A DNA stretch of 64,000 nucleotides from contig JBAYSY010000004.1 of NCBI GenBank assembly GCA_041675885.1, positions 1 through 64,000 of the forward strand, given 5' to 3'. Position numbers and translations under genes: made by a program. Of the stretch, positions 43,068 to 50,592 are shown piece by piece (within the stretch, counting starts at the first letter, position 1; each line of letters begins with the position of its first letter). The notes under the pieces were generated by a model. It ran no database searches and was not told the DNA's origin. It was given only the letters and a program-made list of their open reading frames with translations. Source of the stretch: JBAYSY01 sp041675885 (lineage in GTDB: Bacteria; Pseudomonadota; Alphaproteobacteria; Rhodobacterales; Rhodobacteraceae).

Positions 43068-44363
43068 ATGCTGACGGATCAGGACCGGATTTTCACCAAC
43101 CTCTACGGGATGCACGACCGTTCGCTGGCCGGTGCGAAAAAGCGCGGCCACTGGGACGGCACCGCCGGGATCATCGCCCGGGGCCGCGACGCCATCGTGG
43201 ACGAGATGAAGGCCAGCGGCCTGCGCGGCCGGGGCGGCGCGGGCTTCCCCACCGGCATGAAGTGGTCCTTCATGCCCAAGGAAAGCGATGGCCGCCCGTC
43301 CTATCTGGTCATCAACGGCGACGAATCCGAGCCTGCGACCTGCAAGGACCGCGAGATCATGCGCCACGATCCGCATACGCTGATCGAGGGTGCGCTGATC
43401 GCCGGTTTCGCCATGGGCGCGCATACCGGCCATATCTACATCCGGGGCGAATTCATCCGCGAACGCGAAGCGCTGCAAGCGGCGATCGATGAATGTTACG
43501 ACGCCGGGCTGCTGGGGCGGAACGCGGCGGGCTCGGGCTGGGACTTCGATCTTTACGTCACCCACGGCGCCGGGGCCTATATCTGCGGCGAGGAAACCGC
43601 GCTGCTGGAGTCGCTCGAAGGCAAGAAGGGAATGCCGCGGATGAAGCCGCCGTTCCCGGCGGGCGCGGGGCTTTACGGCTGTCCGACCACGGTGAACAAC
43701 GTCGAATCCATCGCCGTGGTGCCGACGATCCTGCGGCGCGGGGCGGAATGGTTCGCGGGCTTCGGCCGTCCGAACAACGCGGGCGTCAAGCTGTTCGGCC
43801 TGACCGGCCACGTCAACAACCCCTGCGTGGTCGAGGAATCGATGTCGATCCCGATGCGCGAGCTGATCGAGAAACACGGCGGCGGCATTCGCGGTGGCTG
43901 GAAGAACCTCAAGGCGATCATCCCCGGCGGTGCAAGCTGCCCGGTCCTGCCCGCGCATCTGTGCGAAGACGCGATCATGGATTTCGACGGGATGCGGGCG
44001 CTGCAATCCAGCTTCGGCACCGCCTGCATGATCGTGATGGATCAGCAGACCGACATCATCAAGGCGATCTGGCGGCTTTCGGCCTTCTTCAAACATGAAA
44101 GCTGCGGGCAATGCACCCCCTGCCGCGAGGGCACCGGCTGGATGATGCGGGTGATGGAGCGGCTGGTGAAGGGCGAGGCCGAGGTCGAGGAAATCGACAT
44201 GCTGCTCGACGTCTCGAAACAGGTCGAGGGCCATACGATCTGCGCCCTCGGCGATGCGGCGGCCTGGCCGATCCAGGGGTTGATCCGGCATTTCCGCGAG
44301 GAGATCGAGGACCGGATCAAGACGCAAAAGACCGGGCGCATGGGGGCCATGGCGGCGGAATGA
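43068..44363 (+). CDS. nuoF: NADH-quinone oxidoreductase subunit F
   Basis: A 431-residue 51-kDa subunit that oxidises NADH via FMN. NADH-binding GLRGRGGAGFPTGMKW is near residue 55, the FMN region AYICGEETALLESLEG near 170, and the N3 4Fe-4S ligands in ESCGQCTPCREGTGW near 345. The stop overlaps the start of a small lipoprotein gene. Confidence 0.97.
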   Translation: MLTDQDRIFTNLYGMHDRSLAGAKKRGHWDGTAGIIARGRDAIVDEMKASGLRGRGGAGFPTGMKWSFMPKESDGRPSYLVINGDESEPATCKDREIMRHDPHTLIEGALIAGFAMGAHTGHIYIRGEFIREREALQAAIDECYDAGLLGRNAAGSGWDFDLYVTHGAGAYICGEETALLESLEGKKGMPRMKPPFPAGAGLYGCPTTVNNVESIAVVPTILRRGAEWFAGFGRPNNAGVKLFGLTGHVNNPCVVEESMSIPMRELIEKHGGGIRGGWKNLKAIIPGGASCPVLPAHLCEDAIMDFDGMRALQSSFGTACMIVMDQQTDIIKAIWRLSAFFKHESCGQCTPCREGTGWMMRVMERLVKGEAEVEEIDMLLDVSKQVEGHTICALGDAAAWPIQGLIRHFREEIEDRIKTQKTGRMGAMAAE

Positions 44364-44659
44364 GGGTGCGGGGGCTTCATATCGCCTTCGGGGTGGCGGC
44401 ATTGGGGGCCTGCGCGGCCACCCCGCCGCTGCGCGCGCCCGAGGGGCCGCTGGCGGTCGAAGGCGCGCTGATCCGCGCCGAGGCCCGGCCGGACGGTCTT
44501 GCGGTGCAGCGCGAGGGCGCACCCTTCCACTACAGCGAGGGTCTGGCCGCGCGCCAGGCCGGGCAGGCGGTCTGCGCCGCGCAGGGGCGGCAGTTGCGAC
44601 ACGGTATCCGCGACCGCTTCGACACGGGTGCGTGGGTGTTTCCGGGGGGCTGCGCATGA
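44360..44659 (+). CDS. Small putative lipoprotein of the nuo operon
   Basis: A 99-residue protein starting MRVRGLHIAFGVAALGACAATPP, a short signal with a lipobox-like LGAC. The remainder is polar (EGALIRAEARPDGLAVQREG, and GLAARQAGQAVCAAQGRQLR). It overlaps nuoF upstream and the DUF5333-like gene downstream, both by ATGA. It matches the position of an extra gene in Paracoccus. Function unknown; an envelope accessory to complex I or oxidase is possible. Confidence 0.65.
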   Translation: MRVRGLHIAFGVAALGACAATPPLRAPEGPLAVEGALIRAEARPDGLAVQREGAPFHYSEGLAARQAGQAVCAAQGRQLRHGIRDRFDTGAWVFPGGCA

Positions 44660-45084
44660 CCGGGCGGGTCCAGCAGATGACCACCATCGCGCTTGCCGCC
44701 GCGGTGCTGAGCGCGGCGAGTTTCAGCGCCCCGGCGGCGCAATCGGTGGCGTTGCGCGACGATCAGGTGCTGACCGACGGTCTGGTGACCGCCGCCATCG
44801 GCAACCGCATCCGCCGCGGCTGCGACACTATCTCGCCCCGGGTGTTCCGGGCGCTCGGCTACTTGAATTCGCTCAAGGCGCGGGCGCAGGGCCTGGGGTA
44901 TTCCGAACCCGAGATTCGCGCCTTTCTGGAAGACCCGGCCGAGAAGGACCGTATCGACGCCATCGTGGATGGCTGGCTGGCGGCGCGGGGCACCTCGCGC
45001 CACGACGGGCCGGGCCTGTGCCGGGTGGGCGCCGAGGAAATCGCCAAGAACAGCCCTGTCGGCCGTTTGCTGAGGATGAACTGA
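44656..45084 (+). CDS. Exported protein of the nuo operon (DUF5333-like)
   Basis: A 142-residue protein with an N-terminal signal-like segment (MTTIALAAAVLSAASFSAPAAQ) and a helical mature part containing IGNRIRRGCDTISPRVFRAL and GLCRVGAEEIAKNSPVGRLLR, with two cysteines that could form a disulfide. I recognise it as the DUF5333-type protein found between nuoF and nuoG in Rhodobacterales. Function unknown. ATG 44656 overlaps the previous stop. Confidence 0.78.
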   Translation: MTGRVQQMTTIALAAAVLSAASFSAPAAQSVALRDDQVLTDGLVTAAIGNRIRRGCDTISPRVFRALGYLNSLKARAQGLGYSEPEIRAFLEDPAEKDRIDAIVDGWLAARGTSRHDGPGLCRVGAEEIAKNSPVGRLLRMN

Positions 45085-45088
45085 GACC

Positions 45089-47104
45089 ATGAGCAACCTG
45101 CGCAAGATCATCATCGACGGGATCGAGGTCGAGGTGGACCCGGCAATGACGCTGATCCAGGCGGCCGAGGTGGCGGGGGTCGAGATCCCGCGCTTCTGCT
45201 ACCACGAGCGGCTGACCATCGCCGGCAACTGCCGCATGTGTCTGGTCGAGGTGGTGGGCGGTCCGCCGAAACCGGCGGCAAGCTGCGCGATGCAGGTGAA
45301 AGACCTGCGCCCGGGGCCGGAAGGCCAGCCGCCGGTGGTGCGCACCAACTCGCCCATGGTCAAGAAGGCGCGCGAGGGGGTGATGGAGTTCCTGCTCATC
45401 AACCACCCGCTCGACTGCCCGATCTGCGATCAGGGCGGCGAATGCGATCTGCAAGACCAGGCAATGGCTTACGGGGTGGACTTCAGCCGGTTCCGGGAGC
45501 CGAAACGGGCGTCCGAGGATCTGGACCTCGGGCCGCTGGTGGCCACCACCATGACGCGCTGCATCTCCTGCACCCGCTGCGTGCGCTTCACCACCGAGGT
45601 GGCGGGGATCACCCAGATGGGCCAGACCGGGCGCGGCGAGGATGCCGAGATCACCAGCTATCTGAACACCACGCTGGAATCGAACCTTCAGGGCAACATC
45701 ATCGACCTGTGCCCGGTCGGCGCGCTGACCTCGAAACCCTACGCCTTCACCGCCCGGCCGTGGGAGCTGACCAAGACCGAGTCGATCGACGTGATGGACG
45801 CGCTGGGGTCGTCGATCCGCGTCGATACCAAGGGGCGCGAAGTCATGCGCATCCTGCCGCGCAACCACGACGGCGTGAACGAGGAATGGATTTCCGACAA
45901 GACCCGTTTCGTGTGGGACGGGCTGCGGCGGCAGCGGCTGGACCGGCCCTATGTGCGGGTCGGCGGCAAGCTGAAACCGGCGACATGGCCCGAGGCGCTG
46001 GCGGCGGCGGCGCAGGCGATCAAGGCGGCGAGGAAACCCGTTGGCCTTGTGGGCGATCTGGCCCCCGCCGAGGCCGCGTTTTCGCTCAAGGCGCTGATCG
46101 GCGGCGCGGGCGGGGTGGTCGAATGCCGTACCGATGGCGCGCAGCTCCCGGCGGGCAACCGCTCGGCCTATGTCGGCACCGCGCGGATCGAACAGATCGA
46201 CAGCGCGAAGCATATCGTGCTGATCGGCACCAACCCGCGCGATGAAATCCCGGTGCTGAACGCCCGCATCCGCAAGGCGTGGCTGGCCGGGGCCGAGGTC
46301 ACGCTGATCGGCCCGCGCGTCGATCTGACCTATGATTACACCCACGCGGGTGCCGGGCGCGATGCGCTGGTCGCGGCGGCGAAGGACGCCGGGCCGCGGG
46401 ACGGCCCGGGCGTGGTCATCGTCGGGCAGGGTGCGCTGACCGGCGCCGATGGCGAGGCCGTGCTGTCGCAGGCGATGAAACTGGCCGAGGCGACGGGCGC
46501 TGGCCTTCTGATCCTGCACACCGCCGCGGCGCGGGTGGGGGCGATGGATCTGGGCTGCACCACCGAGGGCGGGATGACCGCCGCGCTCGACGGGGCCGAT
46601 CTGGTCTATGCCCTCGGGGTCGATGAGGCCGACATCCCCGCCGGGCCTTTCGTGATCTATCAGGGCAGCCACGGCGACCGGGGCGCGCACCGGGCCGATG
46701 TGATCCTGCCCGCCGCCGCCTGGACCGAGGAAAACGGCCTGTTCGTGAACACCGAGGGCCGACCGCAGCTTGCCTTCCGCGCCGGGTTCGCCCCGGGCGA
46801 GGCCAAGGAGAACTGGGCGATCCTGCGGGCGCTCTCGGCCGAACTGGGGGCCACGCTGCCGTGGGATTCGCTCGCGCAGTTGCGCCGGGCGCTGGTCGAG
46901 GCGCATCCGCATCTGGGCGCGGTCGACGAGGTGGCGGAAAACGAATGGCAGCGGCTGCCGCTGCGCGCGCCAGGCAAGGGGGATTTCACCCCGGCGGTGT
47001 CCGATTTCTACCTCACCAATCCGGTTGCCCGTGCAAGTGCGCTGATGGCCGAACTGTCGGCGAACGCGGCCGCCCGCCGCACCGCGCCGATGGCGGCGGA
47101 GTGA
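45089..47104 (+). CDS. nuoG: NADH-quinone oxidoreductase subunit G
   Basis: A 671-residue 75-kDa subunit with several clusters. N1b ligands: PRFCYHERLTIAGNCRMCLVE; N5/N4: HPLDCPICDQGGECDLQDQ and TRCISCTRCVRF; N4 continuation NIIDLCPVGALTSKP. The C-terminal molybdopterin-oxidoreductase-like domain lacks cofactor ligands, as usual. The start is 5 nt after the DUF5333-like gene, and the stop overlaps a GTG-started lipoprotein gene. Confidence 0.96.
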   Translation: MSNLRKIIIDGIEVEVDPAMTLIQAAEVAGVEIPRFCYHERLTIAGNCRMCLVEVVGGPPKPAASCAMQVKDLRPGPEGQPPVVRTNSPMVKKAREGVMEFLLINHPLDCPICDQGGECDLQDQAMAYGVDFSRFREPKRASEDLDLGPLVATTMTRCISCTRCVRFTTEVAGITQMGQTGRGEDAEITSYLNTTLESNLQGNIIDLCPVGALTSKPYAFTARPWELTKTESIDVMDALGSSIRVDTKGREVMRILPRNHDGVNEEWISDKTRFVWDGLRRQRLDRPYVRVGGKLKPATWPEALAAAAQAIKAARKPVGLVGDLAPAEAAFSLKALIGGAGGVVECRTDGAQLPAGNRSAYVGTARIEQIDSAKHIVLIGTNPRDEIPVLNARIRKAWLAGAEVTLIGPRVDLTYDYTHAGAGRDALVAAAKDAGPRDGPGVVIVGQGALTGADGEAVLSQAMKLAEATGAGLLILHTAAARVGAMDLGCTTEGGMTAALDGADLVYALGVDEADIPAGPFVIYQGSHGDRGAHRADVILPAAAWTEENGLFVNTEGRPQLAFRAGFAPGEAKENWAILRALSAELGATLPWDSLAQLRRALVEAHPHLGAVDEVAENEWQRLPLRAPGKGDFTPAVSDFYLTNPVARASALMAELSANAAARRTAPMAAE

Positions 47105-47490
47105 GGCGCGTGGCCGCCCCCCTCGCCCTTGCGGGACTCGCCGCCTGCGCCCCTGCCGTGTCCGAAGGCCCGGACGCGGGCGCGCCCATATACATGGGGA
47201 TCGAGACGAGGCTGCTCGACGCCGACCTGGTCAATTTCCGCGTCGCCATGCGGGGCGCGGAAAGCCGCGATCAGGTCGCCGACTATGCCGCCTGCGCCGC
47301 GGCGCAATATGCGCTGATCCGCGGCTACGGCTTTGCGCGGCATATCCGCACGAATATCGCCCGCGAGGGTTCCATCTGGCGCGGCGATGCGGTCTATACC
47401 GTCTCGGCGGCGCTGCCGCGCGGCGTGCGCACCATCGACGCCGAAGTGACGGTGCGCGACTGCGGCGCCCGCGGTATACCGACGATCTGA
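47101..47490 (+). CDS. Small putative lipoprotein between nuoG and nuoH
   Basis: A 129-residue protein begun by GTG at 47101, overlapping the nuoG stop. It reads MRRVAAPLALAGLAACAPA with a good lipobox (LAAC). The mature part (LVNFRVAMRGAESRDQVADYAACAAAQYALIRGYGFARHIRTN) is predicted periplasmic. No named family recalled; it sits where Paracoccus nqo has one of its unidentified reading frames. Confidence 0.7.
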   Translation: MRRVAAPLALAGLAACAPAVSEGPDAGAPIYMGIETRLLDADLVNFRVAMRGAESRDQVADYAACAAAQYALIRGYGFARHIRTNIAREGSIWRGDAVYTVSAALPRGVRTIDAEVTVRDCGARGIPTI

Positions 47491-47504
47491 GGATGTGAGG
47501 CATC

Positions 47505-48542
47505 ATGGCTGAGTTTCTGCAAACGGGGGCGGGCATCGCGCTGGTGATCGCGGCGCAGAGCCTTCTGGTCATCGGGTTCGTGATGATCTCGCTGGTCTTC
47601 ATGGTCTATGGCGACCGCAAGATCTGGGCCGCGGTGCAGTTGCGGCGCGGGCCGAACGTGGTCGGGCCATGGGGGGTGTTGCAGACCTTCGCCGACGCGC
47701 TGAAATACGTGGTCAAGGAAATCGTGGTGCCCGCGGGCGCCGACCGGCCGGTGTATTTCCTTGCACCGATGCTGTCCTTCGTGCTGGCCCTGCTCGCCTG
47801 GGCGGTGATCCCGTTCAACGAACGCTGGGTGCTTTCGGATATCAACGTCGCCATCCTGTTCGTCTTCGCGGTCTCCTCGCTTGAGGTCTACGGCGTCATC
47901 ATGGGCGGCTGGGCCTCGAACTCGAAATACCCGTTCCTCGGGTCGTTGCGTTCGGCGGCGCAGATGGTTTCCTACGAGGTGTCGCTGGGCCTGATCATCA
48001 TCGGCGTGATCATCTCCACCGGCTCGCTGAACCTCGGCGCCATCGTCGCGGCGCAGGATACCGGCTGGGGCCTGTTCGGCTGGTACTGGCTGCCGCATCT
48101 GCCGATGGTGGTGCTGTTCTTCATCTCGGCCCTGGCCGAGACCAACCGCCCGCCCTTCGACCTGCCCGAGGCCGAATCCGAACTCGTCGCCGGGTTCATG
48201 GTCGAATATTCCTCGACGCCCTATCTGCTGTTCATGGCGGGCGAATACATCGCCATCTTCCTGATGTGCGCGCTGATGTCGCTGCTGTTCTTCGGCGGCT
48301 GGCTCTCGCCCATCCCAGGCCTGCCCGACGGGGCGCTGTGGATGGTGGCGAAGATGTGGTTCTTCTTCTTCCTGTTCGCCATGGTGAAGGCGATCGTGCC
48401 GCGCTACCGCTATGACCAGCTGATGCGGATCGGCTGGAAGGTGTTCCTGCCGCTGTCGCTCGGCTGGGTGGTGGTCGTGGCCTTCCTCGCGAAATTCGAG
48501 GTTCTGGGCGGCTTCTGGGCCCGCTGGACCATGGGGGGCTGA
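47505..48542 (+). CDS. nuoH: NADH-quinone oxidoreductase subunit H
   Basis: A 345-residue membrane subunit with about eight helices, forming the quinone channel at the arm junction. Conserved MVYGDRKIWAAVQLRRGPNVVGPWG and FFISALAETNRPPFDLPEAESELVAGFMVEY are present, as is the C-terminal PRYRYDQLMRIGWKVFLPL. Confidence 0.97.
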   Translation: MAEFLQTGAGIALVIAAQSLLVIGFVMISLVFMVYGDRKIWAAVQLRRGPNVVGPWGVLQTFADALKYVVKEIVVPAGADRPVYFLAPMLSFVLALLAWAVIPFNERWVLSDINVAILFVFAVSSLEVYGVIMGGWASNSKYPFLGSLRSAAQMVSYEVSLGLIIIGVIISTGSLNLGAIVAAQDTGWGLFGWYWLPHLPMVVLFFISALAETNRPPFDLPEAESELVAGFMVEYSSTPYLLFMAGEYIAIFLMCALMSLLFFGGWLSPIPGLPDGALWMVAKMWFFFFLFAMVKAIVPRYRYDQLMRIGWKVFLPLSLGWVVVVAFLAKFEVLGGFWARWTMGG

Positions 48543-48544
48543 CA

Positions 48545-49039
48545 ATGACGCAGATCGACTGGACCCGTGCCACGAAATACTTCCTGCTCGTGGATATCAT
48601 CAAGGGTTTCGAACTGGGGCTGAAGGCGTTCTTCGCCCCTAAGGAAACCCTGAACTACCCGCATGAGAAGGGGCCGCTCTCGCCCCGCTTCCGCGGCGAG
48701 CACGCGCTGCGCCGCTATCCGAACGGCGAGGAACGCTGCATCGCCTGCAAGCTGTGCGAAGCGGTCTGCCCGGCGCAGGCGATCACCATCGACGCCGAAC
48801 CGCGCGAGGACGGCAGCCGCCGCACCACGCGCTACGACATCGACATGACCAAATGCATCTACTGCGGCTTCTGCCAGGAAGCCTGCCCGGTGGATGCCAT
48901 CGTCGAGGGGCCGAATTTCGAATTCGCCACCGAAACCCGCGAGGAACTGTTCTACACCAAGGAAAAGCTGCTGGAGAACGGCGAACGCTGGGAAGCCGAG
49001 ATCGCCCGCAACCTCGAACTGGATGCGCCCTACAGATGA
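48545..49039 (+). CDS. nuoI: NADH-quinone oxidoreductase subunit I
   Basis: A 164-residue ferredoxin-like subunit with two 4Fe-4S clusters (N6a, N6b): CIACKLCEAVCPAQAI near residue 60 and CIYCGFCQEACPVDAI near 100. It starts 2 nt after the nuoH stop. Confidence 0.97.
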   Translation: MTQIDWTRATKYFLLVDIIKGFELGLKAFFAPKETLNYPHEKGPLSPRFRGEHALRRYPNGEERCIACKLCEAVCPAQAITIDAEPREDGSRRTTRYDIDMTKCIYCGFCQEACPVDAIVEGPNFEFATETREELFYTKEKLLENGERWEAEIARNLELDAPYR

Positions 49040-49146
49040 CATACCCGCCCGCCGTCACCACCCTGCCGGTCTGTCCCGCGCCCCGCAGCCCCGCGGCGGC
49101 CGGCGGCATGGCGGCGGCGGTCCCCGCCAAGGAGGGTCACGCATGA
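49036..49146 (+). CDS. Possible 36-residue small protein between nuoI and the CMD-family gene
   Basis: MTYPPAVTTLPVCPAPRSPA continues to KEGHA, with ATGA overlaps at both ends (nuoI stop and next start). The Pro/Ala-rich composition gives no clue to a fold, and its 3' part doubles as the AAGGAGG ribosome binding site of the next gene. It may be a coupling frame and not a functional protein. Confidence 0.25.
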   Translation: MTYPPAVTTLPVCPAPRSPAAAGGMAAAVPAKEGHA

Positions 49147-49553
49147 GCGACGCCTGGCAGAAGATGATGCAGCAGATGATGGAGCAGGGCCAGCAGATGG
49201 CCCGCGCCTTCAACCCGGCGCTGGAGACCTTCAAGGTCAAGGGGTTCGAGGACATGATCCCCACCATGTCCCGGGAATTCATGGAGATGGTCTTCGGCAA
49301 GACCTTCAACCGCGAAGGGCTGGACGCCAAGACAAGGATGCTGGTGACCATTGCCGCGCTGACCGTGCTGGGCGCACAGGCCGAGCCGCAGTTGCGCCTT
49401 TCGGTGCGCCATGCGCTAGAGGCCGGGGCGACCCGGCGCGAGATCGCCGAGGTGATCTATCAGATGAGCATGTTCGGCGGGCTGCCCGCGATGCAGAAGG
49501 CGCTGGAGACCGCGCAGGCGGTCTTTGCCGAGGCTGAGGAGAACAGCGAATGA
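49143..49553 (+). CDS. Carboxymuconolactone decarboxylase-family protein in the nuo operon
   Basis: A 136-residue AhpD/CMD-fold protein: REGLDAKTRMLVTIAALTVLGAQAEPQLRLSVRHALEAGATRREIAEVIYQMSMFGGLPAMQKALETA. It has no cysteine, so it lacks the AhpD peroxidase CxxC. The N-terminus (WQKMMQQMMEQGQQMARAF) is Met/Gln-rich. It corresponds in position to the extra gene between subunits I and J in Paracoccus. Function in complex I unknown. Start: ATG 49143 after AAGGAGG. Confidence 0.82.
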   Translation: MSDAWQKMMQQMMEQGQQMARAFNPALETFKVKGFEDMIPTMSREFMEMVFGKTFNREGLDAKTRMLVTIAALTVLGAQAEPQLRLSVRHALEAGATRREIAEVIYQMSMFGGLPAMQKALETAQAVFAEAEENSE

Positions 49554-49575
49554 CCGTCGTCACGGAGGTAAGCCG

Positions 49576-50190
49576 ATGACCCTCGCAGATCTGGCGTTCT
49601 ACGCTTTCGCCATCGTCATGGTAACGGCGGGGCTTCTGGTCACCGTCTCGCGCAACCCGGTGCATTCGGTGCTGTGGCTGATCCTTGCCTTCTTCTCGGC
49701 GGCGGGGCTGTTCGTGCTTCTGGGGGCCGAATTCGTGGCGATGCTGCTGGTCATCGTCTATGTCGGCGCGGTGGCGGTGCTGTTCCTGTTCGTCGTCATG
49801 ATGCTTGACGTGAACTTTGCCGAGTTGAAGGGCGAGATGTCGCGGCACGTTCCGCTGGCCCTGCTGGTGGGTGTCGTGCTGATGATGCAGTTCGCGCTTG
49901 CCTTCGGGGCCTGGGTGCAGGCCGACGGCGCGATGGGGCTGCGGCAGGCGGTGACGCCCGACCCCGATCAGGTCCACAACACCCGTGCCATCGGGCTGCT
50001 GCTTTACGACCGTTACATCTACCTGTTCCAGGCGGCGGGGATGATCCTGCTGGTGGCCATGATCGGGGCCATCACGCTGACCATGCGTCACCGCAGCAAC
50101 ATCAAGCGGCAGGACGTTCTGGCGCAGATGTATCGCGACCCGGCCAAGGCGATGGAGCTGCGGGACGTGAAGCCGGGGCAGGGGCTGTAA
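49576..50190 (+). CDS. nuoJ: NADH-quinone oxidoreductase subunit J
   Basis: A 204-residue membrane subunit with five helices. The conserved third helix region EFVAMLLVIVYVGAVAVLFLFVVMMLDV, with its pi-bulge segment, is present. Start: ATG 49576 after GGAGG. The polar C-terminal tail after TLTMRHRSNIKRQDV is usual in this lineage. Confidence 0.96.
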   Translation: MTLADLAFYAFAIVMVTAGLLVTVSRNPVHSVLWLILAFFSAAGLFVLLGAEFVAMLLVIVYVGAVAVLFLFVVMMLDVNFAELKGEMSRHVPLALLVGVVLMMQFALAFGAWVQADGAMGLRQAVTPDPDQVHNTRAIGLLLYDRYIYLFQAAGMILLVAMIGAITLTMRHRSNIKRQDVLAQMYRDPAKAMELRDVKPGQGL

Positions 50191-50282
50191 CCGGGGCGTG
50201 AATACCGACCCCCGCCGCGCGAAGAGCCGGCGGCGGGCGGCAGAAAAGACAGGCGGGCAATGCGCCGAGAGGGACGTGAGAC

Positions 50283-50588
50283 ATGGTTGGACTGGAACAT
50301 TACCTGACGGCGGCGGCGGCGCTGTTCGTCATCGGGATATTCGGCATCTTCCTCAACCGGAAGAACGTCATCGTCATCCTGATGTCGCTTGAGTTGATGC
50401 TGCTTGCGGTCAACGTCAACCTCGTCGCCTTCTCCAGCTTTCTCGGCGATCTGGTGGGGCAGGTCTTCACCATGTTCGTCCTGACCGTGGCCGCGGCCGA
50501 GGCGGCGATCGGGCTGGCGATCCTGGTCTGTTTCTTCCGCACCCGCGGCACCATCGACGTCGAAGACGTGAACGTGATGAAGGGCTGA
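50283..50588 (+). CDS. nuoK: NADH-quinone oxidoreductase subunit K
   Basis: A 101-residue MnhC-like membrane subunit with three helices. The two buried glutamates are visible in VILMSLELMLLAVNVN and VAAAEAAIGLAILV. It lies 92 bp after nuoJ; that gap shows no gene. Confidence 0.97.
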   Translation: MVGLEHYLTAAAALFVIGIFGIFLNRKNVIVILMSLELMLLAVNVNLVAFSSFLGDLVGQVFTMFVLTVAAAEAAIGLAILVCFFRTRGTIDVEDVNVMKG

Positions 50589-50592
50589 GCCG

